Positions 18,024 to 27,180 of a stretch of 64,000 bases of DNA are shown in pieces. The stretch covers positions 186,001-250,000 of the forward strand of contig NZ_VIJZ01000004.1 of assembly GCF_006874425.1 (NCBI RefSeq). The letters run 5' to 3'. Made by a program: the position numbers and the translations under genes. The notes below the pieces were generated by a model. It ran no database searches. It worked only from the letters and a program-made list of their open reading frames with translations, and was not told the origin of the DNA. Origin of the DNA: Paenibacillus ottowii (GTDB lineage Bacteria > Bacillota > Bacilli > Paenibacillales > Paenibacillaceae). Within the stretch, counting starts at the first letter, position 1; the number at the start of each line of letters is the position of its first letter.

Positions 18024-18057
18024 AAAAGTGTTGTCGGAAGAGACAGGAGGTACGGGG

Positions 18058-18870
18058 ATGGACGGAAGAGACTGGGGAACATTTTTGCTGCCATACGATC
18101 AGGCGGTGGAAGAGCTTAAGGTCAAGTTCAAAACAATGCGTGCGGAGCTGAAAAAGCGCGAGGAATACGCTCCTATCGAATTCGTAACCGGACGGGTTAA
18201 AAAAATATCCAGTATCCTCGATAAGGCGAAGAGATTACAGGTTTCACTTGATCAGCTGGAGACGGGGATCGAGGATATTGCTGGCATTCGCATTATGTGT
18301 CAATTCGTAGAAGATATTCGGCGGGTAGCTGAGTATATTCGAAGACGTAAGGATTTGACGGTACTATTCGAAAAGGACTATATAACCAATTATAAAGATA
18401 GCGGCTATCGCAGCTTTCATATGATTGTGGAATACCCGGTTCAGACAGCAGTGGGGTTAAAGATCGTGCTGGCCGAAATTCAAATCCGTACGTTGGCTAT
18501 GAATTTTTGGGCAACCATAGAGCATTCTCTGAGCTATAAATATCGAGAGAGTTTGCCAGATGATATGCGGGCCCGATTGAAAAAGGCGGCTGAGGCAGCC
18601 TTTGTGTTGGATAATGAAATGTCTTCCATCCGTCTTGAAATATTGGAAGCCCAGAAAAAGTTTGAGGATGAAGCCAATATTGTATCCAAAGTGCTAACAG
18701 GCATGCACCGTCTGTATTTCTACCATAAGATCAGTGAAACGATTGAGGCGCAGCGCAAGTTTAATGAACTGTGGGAGCGGCACGACATGGAAGGAATCAA
18801 GCAGTTGCATGATGAGGTCAAGGAGATGCTGGAAGCTTCAACTAAGGAAGAAGACAGGGATGAATATTAA
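18058..18870 (+). CDS. relQ: Small alarmone synthetase (RelQ/YjbM-like GTP pyrophosphokinase)
   Basis: Synthesises (p)ppGpp from GTP/GDP and ATP. The single RelA/SpoT synthetase domain shows FVTGRVKKISSILDKAKR (ATP binding), Asp73 in IEDIAGIRIM, GYRSFHM, and Glu140 in LAEIQIRT. There is no hydrolase domain. The start ATG 18058 follows AGGAGG; the in-frame extension to 17947 overlaps pyrD. It has 270 residues against about 211 in B. subtilis YjbM. The extra C-terminus (about 210-270) is helical and charged. It abuts a DUF309 gene with no gap. Confidence 0.92.
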   Translation: MDGRDWGTFLLPYDQAVEELKVKFKTMRAELKKREEYAPIEFVTGRVKKISSILDKAKRLQVSLDQLETGIEDIAGIRIMCQFVEDIRRVAEYIRRRKDLTVLFEKDYITNYKDSGYRSFHMIVEYPVQTAVGLKIVLAEIQIRTLAMNFWATIEHSLSYKYRESLPDDMRARLKKAAEAAFVLDNEMSSIRLEILEAQKKFEDEANIVSKVLTGMHRLYFYHKISETIEAQRKFNELWERHDMEGIKQLHDEVKEMLEASTKEEDRDEY

Positions 18871-19440
18871 ATGGTGAATCCTTCCTATGAACCGTTGTAC
18901 GTGACTTATTTGGTATACTTCAATCGGGATCGGGATTATTTTGAATGTCATGAGGTACTGGAAGAGCTGTGGCTTAAGCTGGACCGAGACCCTGTATATA
19001 AAGGTTTGCTGCAAATTGCTGTAGGACTGTATCATTTTCGCAATGGTAACTATCGTGGTGGGTACATGATGCTGGACAGTGCGGTACACAGGCTGGAACA
19101 TGCTTCTTCGCAAGCGCTGGGCATTAATCTGGCGAAGCTGGTAGACGAGGCGCGCGCTTGCGCCCGGCAGCTTGCTGAAGCTGTTAAGGACGGTTCGCAA
19201 GAGCTCCAACGTCAACCACCGGTTTATCGGGATTTGACGATTGAAATTGTCGAGCCCGGGCTGCGTCAGGCCGTGGAGAAGGCATCCTCGTCCGTTCCGG
19301 TCAATATCCCTCAGCAGAGAGGTCCTAGGCGTGGGGAAAAGCATGAGCAGCGTCAGCAGGCGCTGGTAGCTTCGATTAGGCGCAGACAGGCTGCCGGGAG
19401 CTTACGCTCAGCCACGGTGGAAACGAAGGATGCGCCATGA
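18871..19440 (+). CDS. DUF309 domain protein
   Basis: A 189-residue protein. The N-terminal DUF309 domain is recognised by YFNRDRDYFECHEVLEELW and the GLLQIAVGLYHFRNGNYRGG helix pair; its function is not known. The last 70 residues are basic and low in predicted structure (RGPRRGEKHEQRQQ...). The ATG directly follows the TAA of relQ, which implies translational coupling and a shared operon. Confidence 0.83.
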   Translation: MVNPSYEPLYVTYLVYFNRDRDYFECHEVLEELWLKLDRDPVYKGLLQIAVGLYHFRNGNYRGGYMMLDSAVHRLEHASSQALGINLAKLVDEARACARQLAEAVKDGSQELQRQPPVYRDLTIEIVEPGLRQAVEKASSSVPVNIPQQRGPRRGEKHEQRQQALVASIRRRQAAGSLRSATVETKDAP

Positions 19441-19459
19441 TGTTGTAGCGTATAATAAA

Positions 19460-19500
19460 CGAGCAGCCCGATCCGTTTCATAGGGATCGGGCTGCTTTAT
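19460..19500. terminator. Terminator after the pyrD-relQ-DUF309 unit
   Basis: A perfect 13-bp stem AGCAGCCCGATCC/GGATCGGGCTGCT followed by TTTAT. It lies before the converging thioredoxin gene. Confidence 0.88.
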
Positions 19501-19525
19501 CGTTGTCAGGCGAGTGATTACCTGT

Positions 19526-20053
19526 CTAAGACGTCACGTTCTTTTTATATTTTTCAAAGAAGGCTTTGAAATCGTCGAGTGTGTATCCGTTGTCCGAAGG
19601 GTTTTCCTTCAACCCACCCACCATGCGATCTTTTTCCACGCCTTTTTCGTAATAAACAAGTGTAGGAGTATACTCAATCTTGTATTTGTCCCAGCCGGCT
19701 TCATACTCACGCAGGTTAAATTCATGCATCGTGATGTTCTCTTGCTTGCTCAGAGGCATAAGCTTGGGAGTAGTGGCACGGCAGTGAACACAGTCAGACG
19801 CGAAATGATAGACGAAAAAGCTTTCCTTTTTGTCAATTTTGCTTTGTAGATCTTCAGGCTTAATAATTTGCTGATAGTTCGGATCATTTAGCAGTTCCTG
19901 AGTAGCAGGATTTAACGAGGCTGTGGAAACGCCGTATAGCTTGTTTTTAGTGCCTGAGTTTAGAGCGAGCAGCACTCCAAGCAAAATGACAAGCACAACA
20001 AAAAAGCCAATGACAGGTATGAGCTTTTTTTTGTTGGATTTTTGTGCGTTCAA
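19526..20053 (-). CDS. Membrane-anchored thioredoxin-like protein
   Basis: A 175-residue protein with one N-terminal membrane helix (about residues 11-31) and an outside thioredoxin fold. The redox motif is Cys88-Val-His-Cys91 in ASDCVHCR; cis-proline context is YTPTLVYY. Members of this group act as thiol-disulfide oxidoreductases at the cell surface, and BdbA-like roles are possible. TTG 20053 is taken as start because AGGAGAG lies 7 bases upstream; the ORF's first codons cover that site. Confidence 0.82.
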   Translation of the reverse strand: MNAQKSNKKKLIPVIGFFVVLVILLGVLLALNSGTKNKLYGVSTASLNPATQELLNDPNYQQIIKPEDLQSKIDKKESFFVYHFASDCVHCRATTPKLMPLSKQENITMHEFNLREYEAGWDKYKIEYTPTLVYYEKGVEKDRMVGGLKENPSDNGYTLDDFKAFFEKYKKNVTS

Positions 20054-20204
20054 TGGAATCTCTCCTATCAAAATCTAAAATATGTAACTATGAACCTCAT
20101 TATTATACAACATTACAGACTGTAGTGAAAGTTTGTAAATCACACAGATATTGCCGGATAACAGGTTGATTATGGTACAATAAAATTTATTTTAACAGGA
20201 CAGG

Positions 20205-21830
20205 ATGATTACGATTATGGGTGTACAGCTCCCGACAGCATTTGTAACGCGCATGGAGCAATTGCTCGGCGATGAATTCGAGGCTTTTATGGCTGCTTAT
20301 GACCATACGCCCCATGCGGGGATTCGCGTGAATACATTAAAAATTCCGGTAGAGGACTTTAAGGAACGTTCTCCGTTCGAACTGCGGCCGATTCCGTGGT
20401 GCCCTACAGGCTTTTACATTCCACACGGTACCAAGCCCGGACTACACCCCTACTATCATGCTGGGTTGTACTATGTACAGGAACCGAGTGCGATGTCTCC
20501 GGTTGAACTGCTCAATATAGCTCAGGATGAGGCGGTTTTGGACCTGTGTGCTGCACCGGGAGGGAAATCAACCCAAATCGCAGCCAAGCTGCAAGGAAGC
20601 GGCATACTGGTGACCAATGATATTAGCGCTGACCGAACGAAGGCGTTGGCTAAAAATGTGGAATTGTACGGTGTGCGTAATGCCGTGGTACTGAATGAAA
20701 GCCCGGATCGCATCGCAGATGCCTTTCCTCATTTTTTTGATAAAATTTTAATTGACGCACCTTGTTCGGGGGAAGGCATGTTCCGTAAGGACGAGGATAT
20801 GGCCAAACAATGGGAAACGCATTCGGTGGAAAAATGTGTGGTCATGCAACGGGACATTTTGCGTGTAGCAGCCTCGATGCTGAGTGATGGGGGAAGAATT
20901 GTCTATTCGACCTGTACCTTTGCCCCGGAAGAAAATGAAGGAATGATTGCGGAATTTCTGGAGGCTCATGCCGATTTTAATGTAATCCCTGTTCCTTCGG
21001 AAGCGGGGTTTGGACCAGGCCACCCGGAATGGGTGAGTGAAGAGATTGCAGCGGCTCATCCTGAACTGCTTGGTACAGCACGCCTTTGGCCGCATCTTGT
21101 AGAGGGAGAAGGTCATTTTATCGCTGTATTGCAGCATCAGGGTGGGGCTCGTGTTGATTCGGCAGCAGATCTTACTGAATCAGGGGATCTGGCTCCATCG
21201 AAGCAACATTTGCCCGTCAGGGAAGCGCTACTCTCCAATGGCCAAGGAAGGCGTACTGAAGAGTCTGTACGAACCGGAAAAGGAATGAGCGGAAAGTCAG
21301 GTAAAGGCAAGAATACGCGCGGCATTGATAGCAACAAGTCTCGTATAGGGAAAGAACATGTAAAATCTGCTGCACGCTCCCCGCATGATGTGCTGGCATC
21401 CTATCGCCAATTTGTTCAGGAGCAGCTGGAGGTTTCACTTGAAGGCCATACGGTGGTGTATGGAGACCGCATTTATCAGTCCCCGCTGGCATCACATCGT
21501 TTGGACGGGCTTAAGGTGGTACGTCCGGGCTGGTTTATGGGAACCGATAAGAATGGTCGTTTTGTACCTTCACATCCGCTGGCGGTGGCTTTACGTCCTT
21601 CTGAGGCGATTAGAAGTATCAACCTTTCTAGTTCGGATGCTGAAGCCATCCGGTATTTAAAAGGTGAAACCTTGTCCGTCTCTGTGGAGAGAATGGAGCT
21701 TCGGCATGGAGCCCAACCTAAAGGCTATACTCTCGTGTGTATTGATGGTTATTCGGCCGGATGGGGGAAGTGGCAGGACGGCATGCTTAAAAATGAATAT
21801 CCTACAGGCTGGAGGTGGACATCGGTATGA
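20205..21830 (+). CDS. RsmF/RsmB-type rRNA (cytosine-5) methyltransferase
   Basis: A SAM-dependent m5C RNA methyltransferase, probably acting on 16S rRNA. SAM motif DLCAAPGGKSTQ, catalytic cysteine motifs DAPCSGEGMF and YSTCTFAPEEN are all present. The C-terminal part (after about residue 390) matches the RsmF-type RNA-binding region. Between them, about residues 305-385 form a basic, low-complexity linker, longer than usual. The start is unclear: ATG 20205 or ATG 20217, each with an imperfect AGGA spacing. The stop overlaps the next gene in ATGA. Confidence 0.88.
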   Translation: MITIMGVQLPTAFVTRMEQLLGDEFEAFMAAYDHTPHAGIRVNTLKIPVEDFKERSPFELRPIPWCPTGFYIPHGTKPGLHPYYHAGLYYVQEPSAMSPVELLNIAQDEAVLDLCAAPGGKSTQIAAKLQGSGILVTNDISADRTKALAKNVELYGVRNAVVLNESPDRIADAFPHFFDKILIDAPCSGEGMFRKDEDMAKQWETHSVEKCVVMQRDILRVAASMLSDGGRIVYSTCTFAPEENEGMIAEFLEAHADFNVIPVPSEAGFGPGHPEWVSEEIAAAHPELLGTARLWPHLVEGEGHFIAVLQHQGGARVDSAADLTESGDLAPSKQHLPVREALLSNGQGRRTEESVRTGKGMSGKSGKGKNTRGIDSNKSRIGKEHVKSAARSPHDVLASYRQFVQEQLEVSLEGHTVVYGDRIYQSPLASHRLDGLKVVRPGWFMGTDKNGRFVPSHPLAVALRPSEAIRSINLSSSDAEAIRYLKGETLSVSVERMELRHGAQPKGYTLVCIDGYSAGWGKWQDGMLKNEYPTGWRWTSV

Positions 21831-22609
21831 GTGGAAAAGGGAGACAAACTCAGCGTTTGGACAAAATTTTAACCCATATGGGGTATGGTTCCCGTAGTGA
21901 TATCAAGAGACAGGTAAAGCAAGGTATGATCACGGTAAACGGACGGGTTATCAAAGATAGCGGCTTACAGGTTCATCCTTACCAAGACCAAATTGAAGTG
22001 AACGGCGAACGGGTTGTATTTCGGGAGTTTATTTACATCATGCTGCACAAACCACCAGGGGTCATATCTGCAACCGAGGATACGAGGGATCGGACGGTGT
22101 TGGATTTGCTGAGTTCGGAGGAACGACATTTTGATCCTTTTCCAGTGGGGCGGCTTGATAAGGATACAGAAGGCTTATTGTTATTGACCAACGACGGCAA
22201 GCTCGCCCACGAACTGCTGTCTCCACGGCGTCATGTTCCCAAAACGTATGAGGCTACGGTGTCGGGGCATGTCACGGAGGAGGATATTCATCACTTTGCA
22301 GCAGGTGTGGAACTGGACGATGGGTATGTCACCCTTCCCGCGCAGTTGATGATTCTTCGGCATGAACAGCCGCGTCAGACTGACGGAGAAGTCCTTTCCT
22401 ATATTTCGCTTGTAATCCATGAGGGTAAGTTTCACCAAGTGAAGCGCATGTTCGAGGCGGTTGGCAAAAAGGTGACCTATTTGAAAAGAACAGCCATGGG
22501 ACCACTGAAGCTGGATGAACAGCTTCCACTGGGCAGCTATCGAGAGCTGACCAGCGAAGAACTAGTATCAATCGGCCGTGATATAGCATCTGCGACATCA
22601 GAAATTTAA
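21827..22609 (+). CDS. RsuA/RluB-family pseudouridine synthase
   Basis: Converts uridine to pseudouridine in rRNA. The 260-residue product has an N-terminal S4 RNA-binding domain (RLDKILTHMGYGSRSDIKR) and a catalytic domain with Asp111 in GRLDKDTEGLLLLTNDG. The ATG 21827 lies within ATGA shared with the stop of the m5C methyltransferase gene, with GGAGGT upstream. The two rRNA-modifying enzymes therefore form a coupled operon. Confidence 0.92.
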   Translation: MSGKGRQTQRLDKILTHMGYGSRSDIKRQVKQGMITVNGRVIKDSGLQVHPYQDQIEVNGERVVFREFIYIMLHKPPGVISATEDTRDRTVLDLLSSEERHFDPFPVGRLDKDTEGLLLLTNDGKLAHELLSPRRHVPKTYEATVSGHVTEEDIHHFAAGVELDDGYVTLPAQLMILRHEQPRQTDGEVLSYISLVIHEGKFHQVKRMFEAVGKKVTYLKRTAMGPLKLDEQLPLGSYRELTSEELVSIGRDIASATSEI

Positions 22610-22627
22610 TGACGAGTTTAAATACAA

Positions 22628-22667
22628 ATGACGCACAGGCTCTTACGAGAGCCTGTGCGTCATTTTA
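22628..22667. terminator. Terminator after the rRNA modification pair
   Basis: A perfect 16-bp hairpin (22628-22643 with 22648-22663) followed by TTTT. Confidence 0.9.
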
Positions 22668-22732
22668 TGATATAGCAACCAGATAGAGAGATGTTCACAG
22701 ACAAGCTTCACCAACAAATCGTAGTGTGTGAA

Positions 22733-23914
22733 TTATTGTGCGCGTGCTGCCCGGCTTTTTTTCACTTCCGTTGCCTTATAAGCTGTGACCTTATTTTTGC
22801 CTGTCGTTTTGGATATGTACATGGCTTGATCGGCCTGTTTGACGAGTTCATCCGGGTTTATTTCCTTCTTAACTGTACTGTGTCCGACACTAATGGTGAC
22901 GATGCTTTCCTCGGCCACTCGTTCGCGGATTCGCTCTGCGACATGCGCAACTTTGGCCCGTCGATCCACAACCATTGCGACTAGTTCCTCGCCGCCGTAT
23001 CGCCCAGTCAGCCCGATTTCATCCAATTCCTCCTCCATAATTTGGGCCACCTGCTTGAGAACTTCATCCGCACGAGCATGGCCCTGCGTATCATTCAGCT
23101 TTTTGAAATTGTCAATATCGCAAAAAATGATCGACACGCGGATTCCCTGATCTATATATTGCCGCAGTCTTCCCGAAAAATATTTACGGTTATACAGCCC
23201 GGTCAGACCATCGGTGATGGAAGAACGATAAATCCTTTGGAGCAGCTCTACAATTCGTTCAAACAGAATGATAAATAGCGTTGTGTAGTACAGTAATGGT
23301 AGAAATAACATCCACAGGAGTGTGCTTGATCCGCCTGCTTCTTCAGGAATGTCATTTCGCAGCCAGAGAAAACTAAGCCAGAGTAAATATATGAATAAAC
23401 CTGCTATAAATTTCTTTGGCTGTCCGATTCGTGGGGTGATGAATAGAAGGCTTAATATAAGGACCAACACTCGATAAAACAGAGTGAATCCAACCAACTT
23501 CACCGCGCTGATCCAAGCGGGCAATAAATTTAAAGTCCAAGCCATGACCGGTAGTAATAATAACGCAGCCAGTAATAGCAAAGCCCATCTCTCCACAAAC
23601 TTTAGCTTTTGGTAAAGCTGAAATACGGCGGCATTGATAAGCAAGAAGGCAAACGCCTCCAAAGCGTTCTTCCACACGATTCCCTGCAGTTGCATTTGGC
23701 CACCGCCTGCCGAATAGAGATTCATCGCTTCGTATGTCATAATAAGAATAGCGGCAACCGAAAAAAGGATATAGGCTTTTTTTCGTTGTCTGCTATATAT
23801 GATCACGCACATTAGCGCCATCATGAGTATAATATACAAACCGCAGGCTGCACTTATGGCCCCGGTCAGAGATGGGGAGCCCAAAGTTCCCAATAAGGAC
23901 AACAACGTCAACAT
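22733..23914 (-). CDS. Membrane diguanylate cyclase (GGDEF)
   Basis: Makes cyclic di-GMP. The N-terminal about 220 residues contain seven or so hydrophobic helices, a sensory module of unknown ligand. The GGDEF domain follows, with DGLTGLYNRKYF, CDIDNFKKLNDTQGH and active-site GGEEL, so it should be catalytically active. No RxxD inhibitory site lies five residues before GGEEL. ATG 23914 is preferred as start (GGAG 6 bases upstream) over the ORF's first codon at 23932. It is transcribed divergently from the glycosyltransferase gene. Confidence 0.9.
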   Translation of the reverse strand: MLTLLSLLGTLGSPSLTGAISAACGLYIILMMALMCVIIYSRQRKKAYILFSVAAILIMTYEAMNLYSAGGGQMQLQGIVWKNALEAFAFLLINAAVFQLYQKLKFVERWALLLLAALLLLPVMAWTLNLLPAWISAVKLVGFTLFYRVLVLILSLLFITPRIGQPKKFIAGLFIYLLWLSFLWLRNDIPEEAGGSSTLLWMLFLPLLYYTTLFIILFERIVELLQRIYRSSITDGLTGLYNRKYFSGRLRQYIDQGIRVSIIFCDIDNFKKLNDTQGHARADEVLKQVAQIMEEELDEIGLTGRYGGEELVAMVVDRRAKVAHVAERIRERVAEESIVTISVGHSTVKKEINPDELVKQADQAMYISKTTGKNKVTAYKATEVKKSRAARAQ

Positions 23915-24119
23915 CACCGACTCCATTTGCAAAATTAATCAATCTATTGAACGGATGATAACGTTCCGATACAATAGACAGGATTTATTCCAGTTAAAAT
24001 GTTATAATTTTCTTTTGTACCTAACATTTATTCTCAATATATCATCTTTCAGAAAATCCGGAAACCTATACATATATCCTGTATTCCGGGCAGTTTGATG
24101 TTTGAAAGGGGAAGCACTC

Positions 24120-25244
24120 ATGAAATTGCTACAGGCTCTCTTTTTCCCACCCGAGCAACCGGGAGGCGTTTCATCCATGATTCCATATTTGCAAGAGCGG
24201 TTTACGTCCCCACGTTGGGAAATGGAGCTATTTTCAATCCCTAAACGGATTCGCAACAAGGGTAGGGAAGAAGTAACCTTTGATACCTTTGACTGGACGA
24301 GATATGAGCAATATCCAATCGTTCAAAAATATATTCAGACATACCGTGATTATTTGTGGTGGACTCGGCTTCGCATTCAGAAACCTTTTGACCTTATTCA
24401 CGCTCATCATCCGATTGCCGGGCTCGCTATGAAAAACGTATTTCCTGATATTCCGCTCGTACAGACGATTCACTCTTCCTATGAGAAGGAATTAATTCTA
24501 AACGGGAAAATAGAGGAGAACGGGCCTGAACACCAATTCTTAGTGTCACTGTACCGAGAAATGGAGCAGAAGGCGGATCGACTGATAGCAGTATCGCAGT
24601 CTTTTCAGCATTACTTAACACCTTATGTACAGCATCCGCAAGATATTGTGGTTATTCCAAATGGATATGATGAGAAGCGATTTAAGCCCGTTCCTCACGA
24701 AAATGAAGTGACACAGCTCATAACCGTTTGCCGGCTTGTTCCCGCAAAAGGACTGGATATTTTATTACAGGCTTGCGCTGAGCTGAAAAAAAGAAATCAG
24801 GAATTTGTGCTTCATATCATTGGAGATGGTCCGATACGACCTGAGCTGGAAGAGATGGCGCGGCAGTTAGATATATATCATGAAACGATCTTTTATGGAT
24901 ATACTCTTCACCCGGAAGAGTTTATGCCTTTCTTTGATGTGTTCGTATTGCCTTCGCGGGCAGAGGCCTTTGGCTCCGTATTTGCAGAAGCGGCGTTGAG
25001 CTGTCTGGCATTGGTAGGTACAGAAGTAGGGGGAATACCAGAGCAGATTGAGGATGGTGTCAATGGTCTGCTCGTGCCACCCGATAATCCGAAGGCACTG
25101 GCAGACGCATTAGAAAAGGTCATCGCAGACCCTGCCTATCGTTATGAACTGGCTAGATCTGCCTGTGACAAGGCTAAATCAAGCTATTCTTTAAGTCGTG
25201 CCGTTAACGAACTGAAGAAAATGTATTTGAAATTTCCACACTAA
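24120..25244 (+). CDS. GT4-type glycosyltransferase
   Basis: A 374-residue GT-B fold enzyme of the glycosyltransferase 4 family, transferring a sugar from a nucleotide-sugar donor to an unknown acceptor. The N-terminal acceptor domain includes PPEQPGGVSSMI and DLIHAHHPIAG. The C-terminal donor domain has VCRLVPAKGLDILL and the RAEAFGSVFAEAALS EX7E-type motif. ATG 24120 follows AAGGGGAAG. Its stop codon overlaps that of the converging YkvI-like gene. No polysaccharide cluster surrounds it. Confidence 0.88.
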   Translation: MKLLQALFFPPEQPGGVSSMIPYLQERFTSPRWEMELFSIPKRIRNKGREEVTFDTFDWTRYEQYPIVQKYIQTYRDYLWWTRLRIQKPFDLIHAHHPIAGLAMKNVFPDIPLVQTIHSSYEKELILNGKIEENGPEHQFLVSLYREMEQKADRLIAVSQSFQHYLTPYVQHPQDIVVIPNGYDEKRFKPVPHENEVTQLITVCRLVPAKGLDILLQACAELKKRNQEFVLHIIGDGPIRPELEEMARQLDIYHETIFYGYTLHPEEFMPFFDVFVLPSRAEAFGSVFAEAALSCLALVGTEVGGIPEQIEDGVNGLLVPPDNPKALADALEKVIADPAYRYELARSACDKAKSSYSLSRAVNELKKMYLKFPH

Positions 25245-26347
25245 CCATGCCGGGTATCACCTGATTTGGAATCAGAATGCCGAAAGCTGGAGCGGGGACG
25301 TGAGGAGCGGAAAGGTCTCCCGCGTCCTGACATGATCAGTTTACTAACCCACATCAGACTAAGCATTCCGAAAATAGGATAGAGAACAGATAACAGTGAA
25401 CTGAAGCCGAACTGACTGATTAAGAAACAGGTGAGCATAATGAATAATGTAATGAGCTTGGGCGAAATTTGCACATGCTGACGAATTTGTAGACTGACTC
25501 CATAAATGTCGGCCACAAAGGTACTAAAGATCTCCATAAAAATGAGTAGAATGTATATGATTTCGACAAGCGCTCCCAGACGATAAGCAATGCTTCCCAT
25601 AGGGATTTCAAATTGCTGAATGCCTGGCATTTGCGCTGACATGACAAAATGGGCAGCCATCAGCATAAAGCCAACACCAATTCCACCTAATACGCCGCCC
25701 CAGCGGATGGTTTTACGGGAGAATGTTTGGCTGCCTAGAGGGACAAGCACGGCCTGAGCCATAGTCAGATTGAAGGATGTGTACAGCAGTGGAGAGATCC
25801 ATGCTCGTAGTACACTGTGATCTGTCGTATTCGTAATAAAGCTTTGCGGATTAGGCATGGAAAGGGTGCTATGAACGAGTAAAAGAGATATGGTGATCAT
25901 CAGCGGGACCACAATAGTGTTCATATGCAGGATCGCTTTAATACCTTTATTCAGCAGTATGTAAGTTCCGATCAGTGTAATGAGCAGTCCAGTTTGGTAG
26001 TGAAGATGAAGATGCTCCACAAAAACAGAGCCAGCTCCTGCCAGCATGACGCTATTCACGCAAATCAGCACAATTAGCGTGAATATGCTGATCCATTTTC
26101 CAGCATGGGCACCAAAAAGGTGTTTATTCAGATCCTCGTAGGAGCGGGCTGAAATATCATGAGCGATCAGCATTATTTTCGTACCCAACCATACAAATAT
26201 GAGTGTGGACAGCATAATAGTGATTGTAGCCCAACGTCCATACTGCGTAAAAAATTGCAAAATTTCTTGTCCGGTAGCGAAGCCGGCACCGACGATTGTA
26301 CCAATGTATGTAAAAGCAATCTGAAAAACTTGAATATTACGTTTCAT
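25241..26347 (-). CDS. YkvI-like membrane transporter (LeuT-fold family)
   Basis: A 368-residue membrane protein with about ten hydrophobic helices, related to B. subtilis YkvI and to the amino acid/cation symporters. The first helix carries TYIGTIVGAGFATGQEILQFF, where the GAGFATGQE motif matches the unwound substrate-binding helix. The substrate is unknown. A strong ribosome site (AAGGGGGG) precedes ATG 26347. The C-terminal 30 residues are basic and Arg/Ser-rich. The 3' end overlaps the GT4 gene. Confidence 0.8.
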   Translation of the reverse strand: MKRNIQVFQIAFTYIGTIVGAGFATGQEILQFFTQYGRWATITIMLSTLIFVWLGTKIMLIAHDISARSYEDLNKHLFGAHAGKWISIFTLIVLICVNSVMLAGAGSVFVEHLHLHYQTGLLITLIGTYILLNKGIKAILHMNTIVVPLMITISLLLVHSTLSMPNPQSFITNTTDHSVLRAWISPLLYTSFNLTMAQAVLVPLGSQTFSRKTIRWGGVLGGIGVGFMLMAAHFVMSAQMPGIQQFEIPMGSIAYRLGALVEIIYILLIFMEIFSTFVADIYGVSLQIRQHVQISPKLITLFIMLTCFLISQFGFSSLLSVLYPIFGMLSLMWVSKLIMSGRGRPFRSSRPRSSFRHSDSKSGDTRHG

Positions 26348-26489
26348 TCTCAGTCCCCCCTTGCCTGCTTGAATAACGCTGCAGTGAGCATATAATACAA
26401 ACTATGTTCAACTGAAATAGGACATGACTGGATGAGACTGAAAATAATTATTATTGAATTTAACGAATAGCTTGACGGGAGCGTAATTT

Positions 26490-27095
26490 ATGGGTCAAAT
26501 CCTTGCATGGATACTGGAATACGGATATTTGGCAATGTTCGGCTTGCTTGCCCTTGGAGTAGCTGGTATGCCGATACCTGACGAAGTGCTGATGATCGCC
26601 TTCGGCGGGCTCGTGTCTCAAGGACACTACAACTTTATTGCCGCACTGGCAGTCACATTTTTCGGCAGTATGACAGGCATGATGCTTAGTTACACACTGG
26701 GGCGTCTGCTGGGCAAGCCACTATTGCACCGATACGGTAAATGGGTGAGGCTTACGCCTTCAAGGATTGCCTCCTCCGAAAATTGGTTCGGACGCTATGG
26801 CACCTGGGGAATTTTGTTCGGATATTTTGTCCCTGGCTTGAGGCATGTATCCTCATATTTGGCAGGTACAACCCGTCTAGGTGTTTTTCGTTATATCAGC
26901 TATGCATCGGCAGGAGCGTTGCTGTGGTGCGGTACATTTTTGGGAATCGGACATGCAGTGGGCATGCACTGGGAACAGGTGGCCAGGCTGATGGAGAAGG
27001 TGACGCACCGGATAGGTTTAATCGTTATTCTTTTAATTGTTTTGGGAGGAATCATCGCTTGGTTCTGGAACAAACGTAAAAAAAATGTCACATGA
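26490..27095 (+). CDS. DedA family membrane protein
   Basis: A 201-residue member of the DedA (SNARE-associated/VTT) family; relatives flip undecaprenyl phosphate or phospholipids. Five to six hydrophobic stretches are visible, with the family motifs PIPDEVLMI, GSMTGMMLSYTLGR and RYGTWGILFGYFVPGLRHVSSYLAG (split across two re-entrant segments). GGGAG precedes ATG 26490. The specific lipid substrate is not deducible. Confidence 0.88.
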   Translation: MGQILAWILEYGYLAMFGLLALGVAGMPIPDEVLMIAFGGLVSQGHYNFIAALAVTFFGSMTGMMLSYTLGRLLGKPLLHRYGKWVRLTPSRIASSENWFGRYGTWGILFGYFVPGLRHVSSYLAGTTRLGVFRYISYASAGALLWCGTFLGIGHAVGMHWEQVARLMEKVTHRIGLIVILLIVLGGIIAWFWNKRKKNVT

Positions 27096-27180
27096 CCGTA
27101 TGGAAAGCAGGTTATAGCTTGAAAGCGGCGGGTGAAATATGGTACTTTTACCGCATAGGAATGCCGTGGGAGGTCATGGA

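Noticed and set aside
17947..18057. In-frame N-terminal extension of the RelQ-like gene.
   Set aside because: It lies inside pyrD; AGGAGG stands directly before ATG 18058, where homology also begins.
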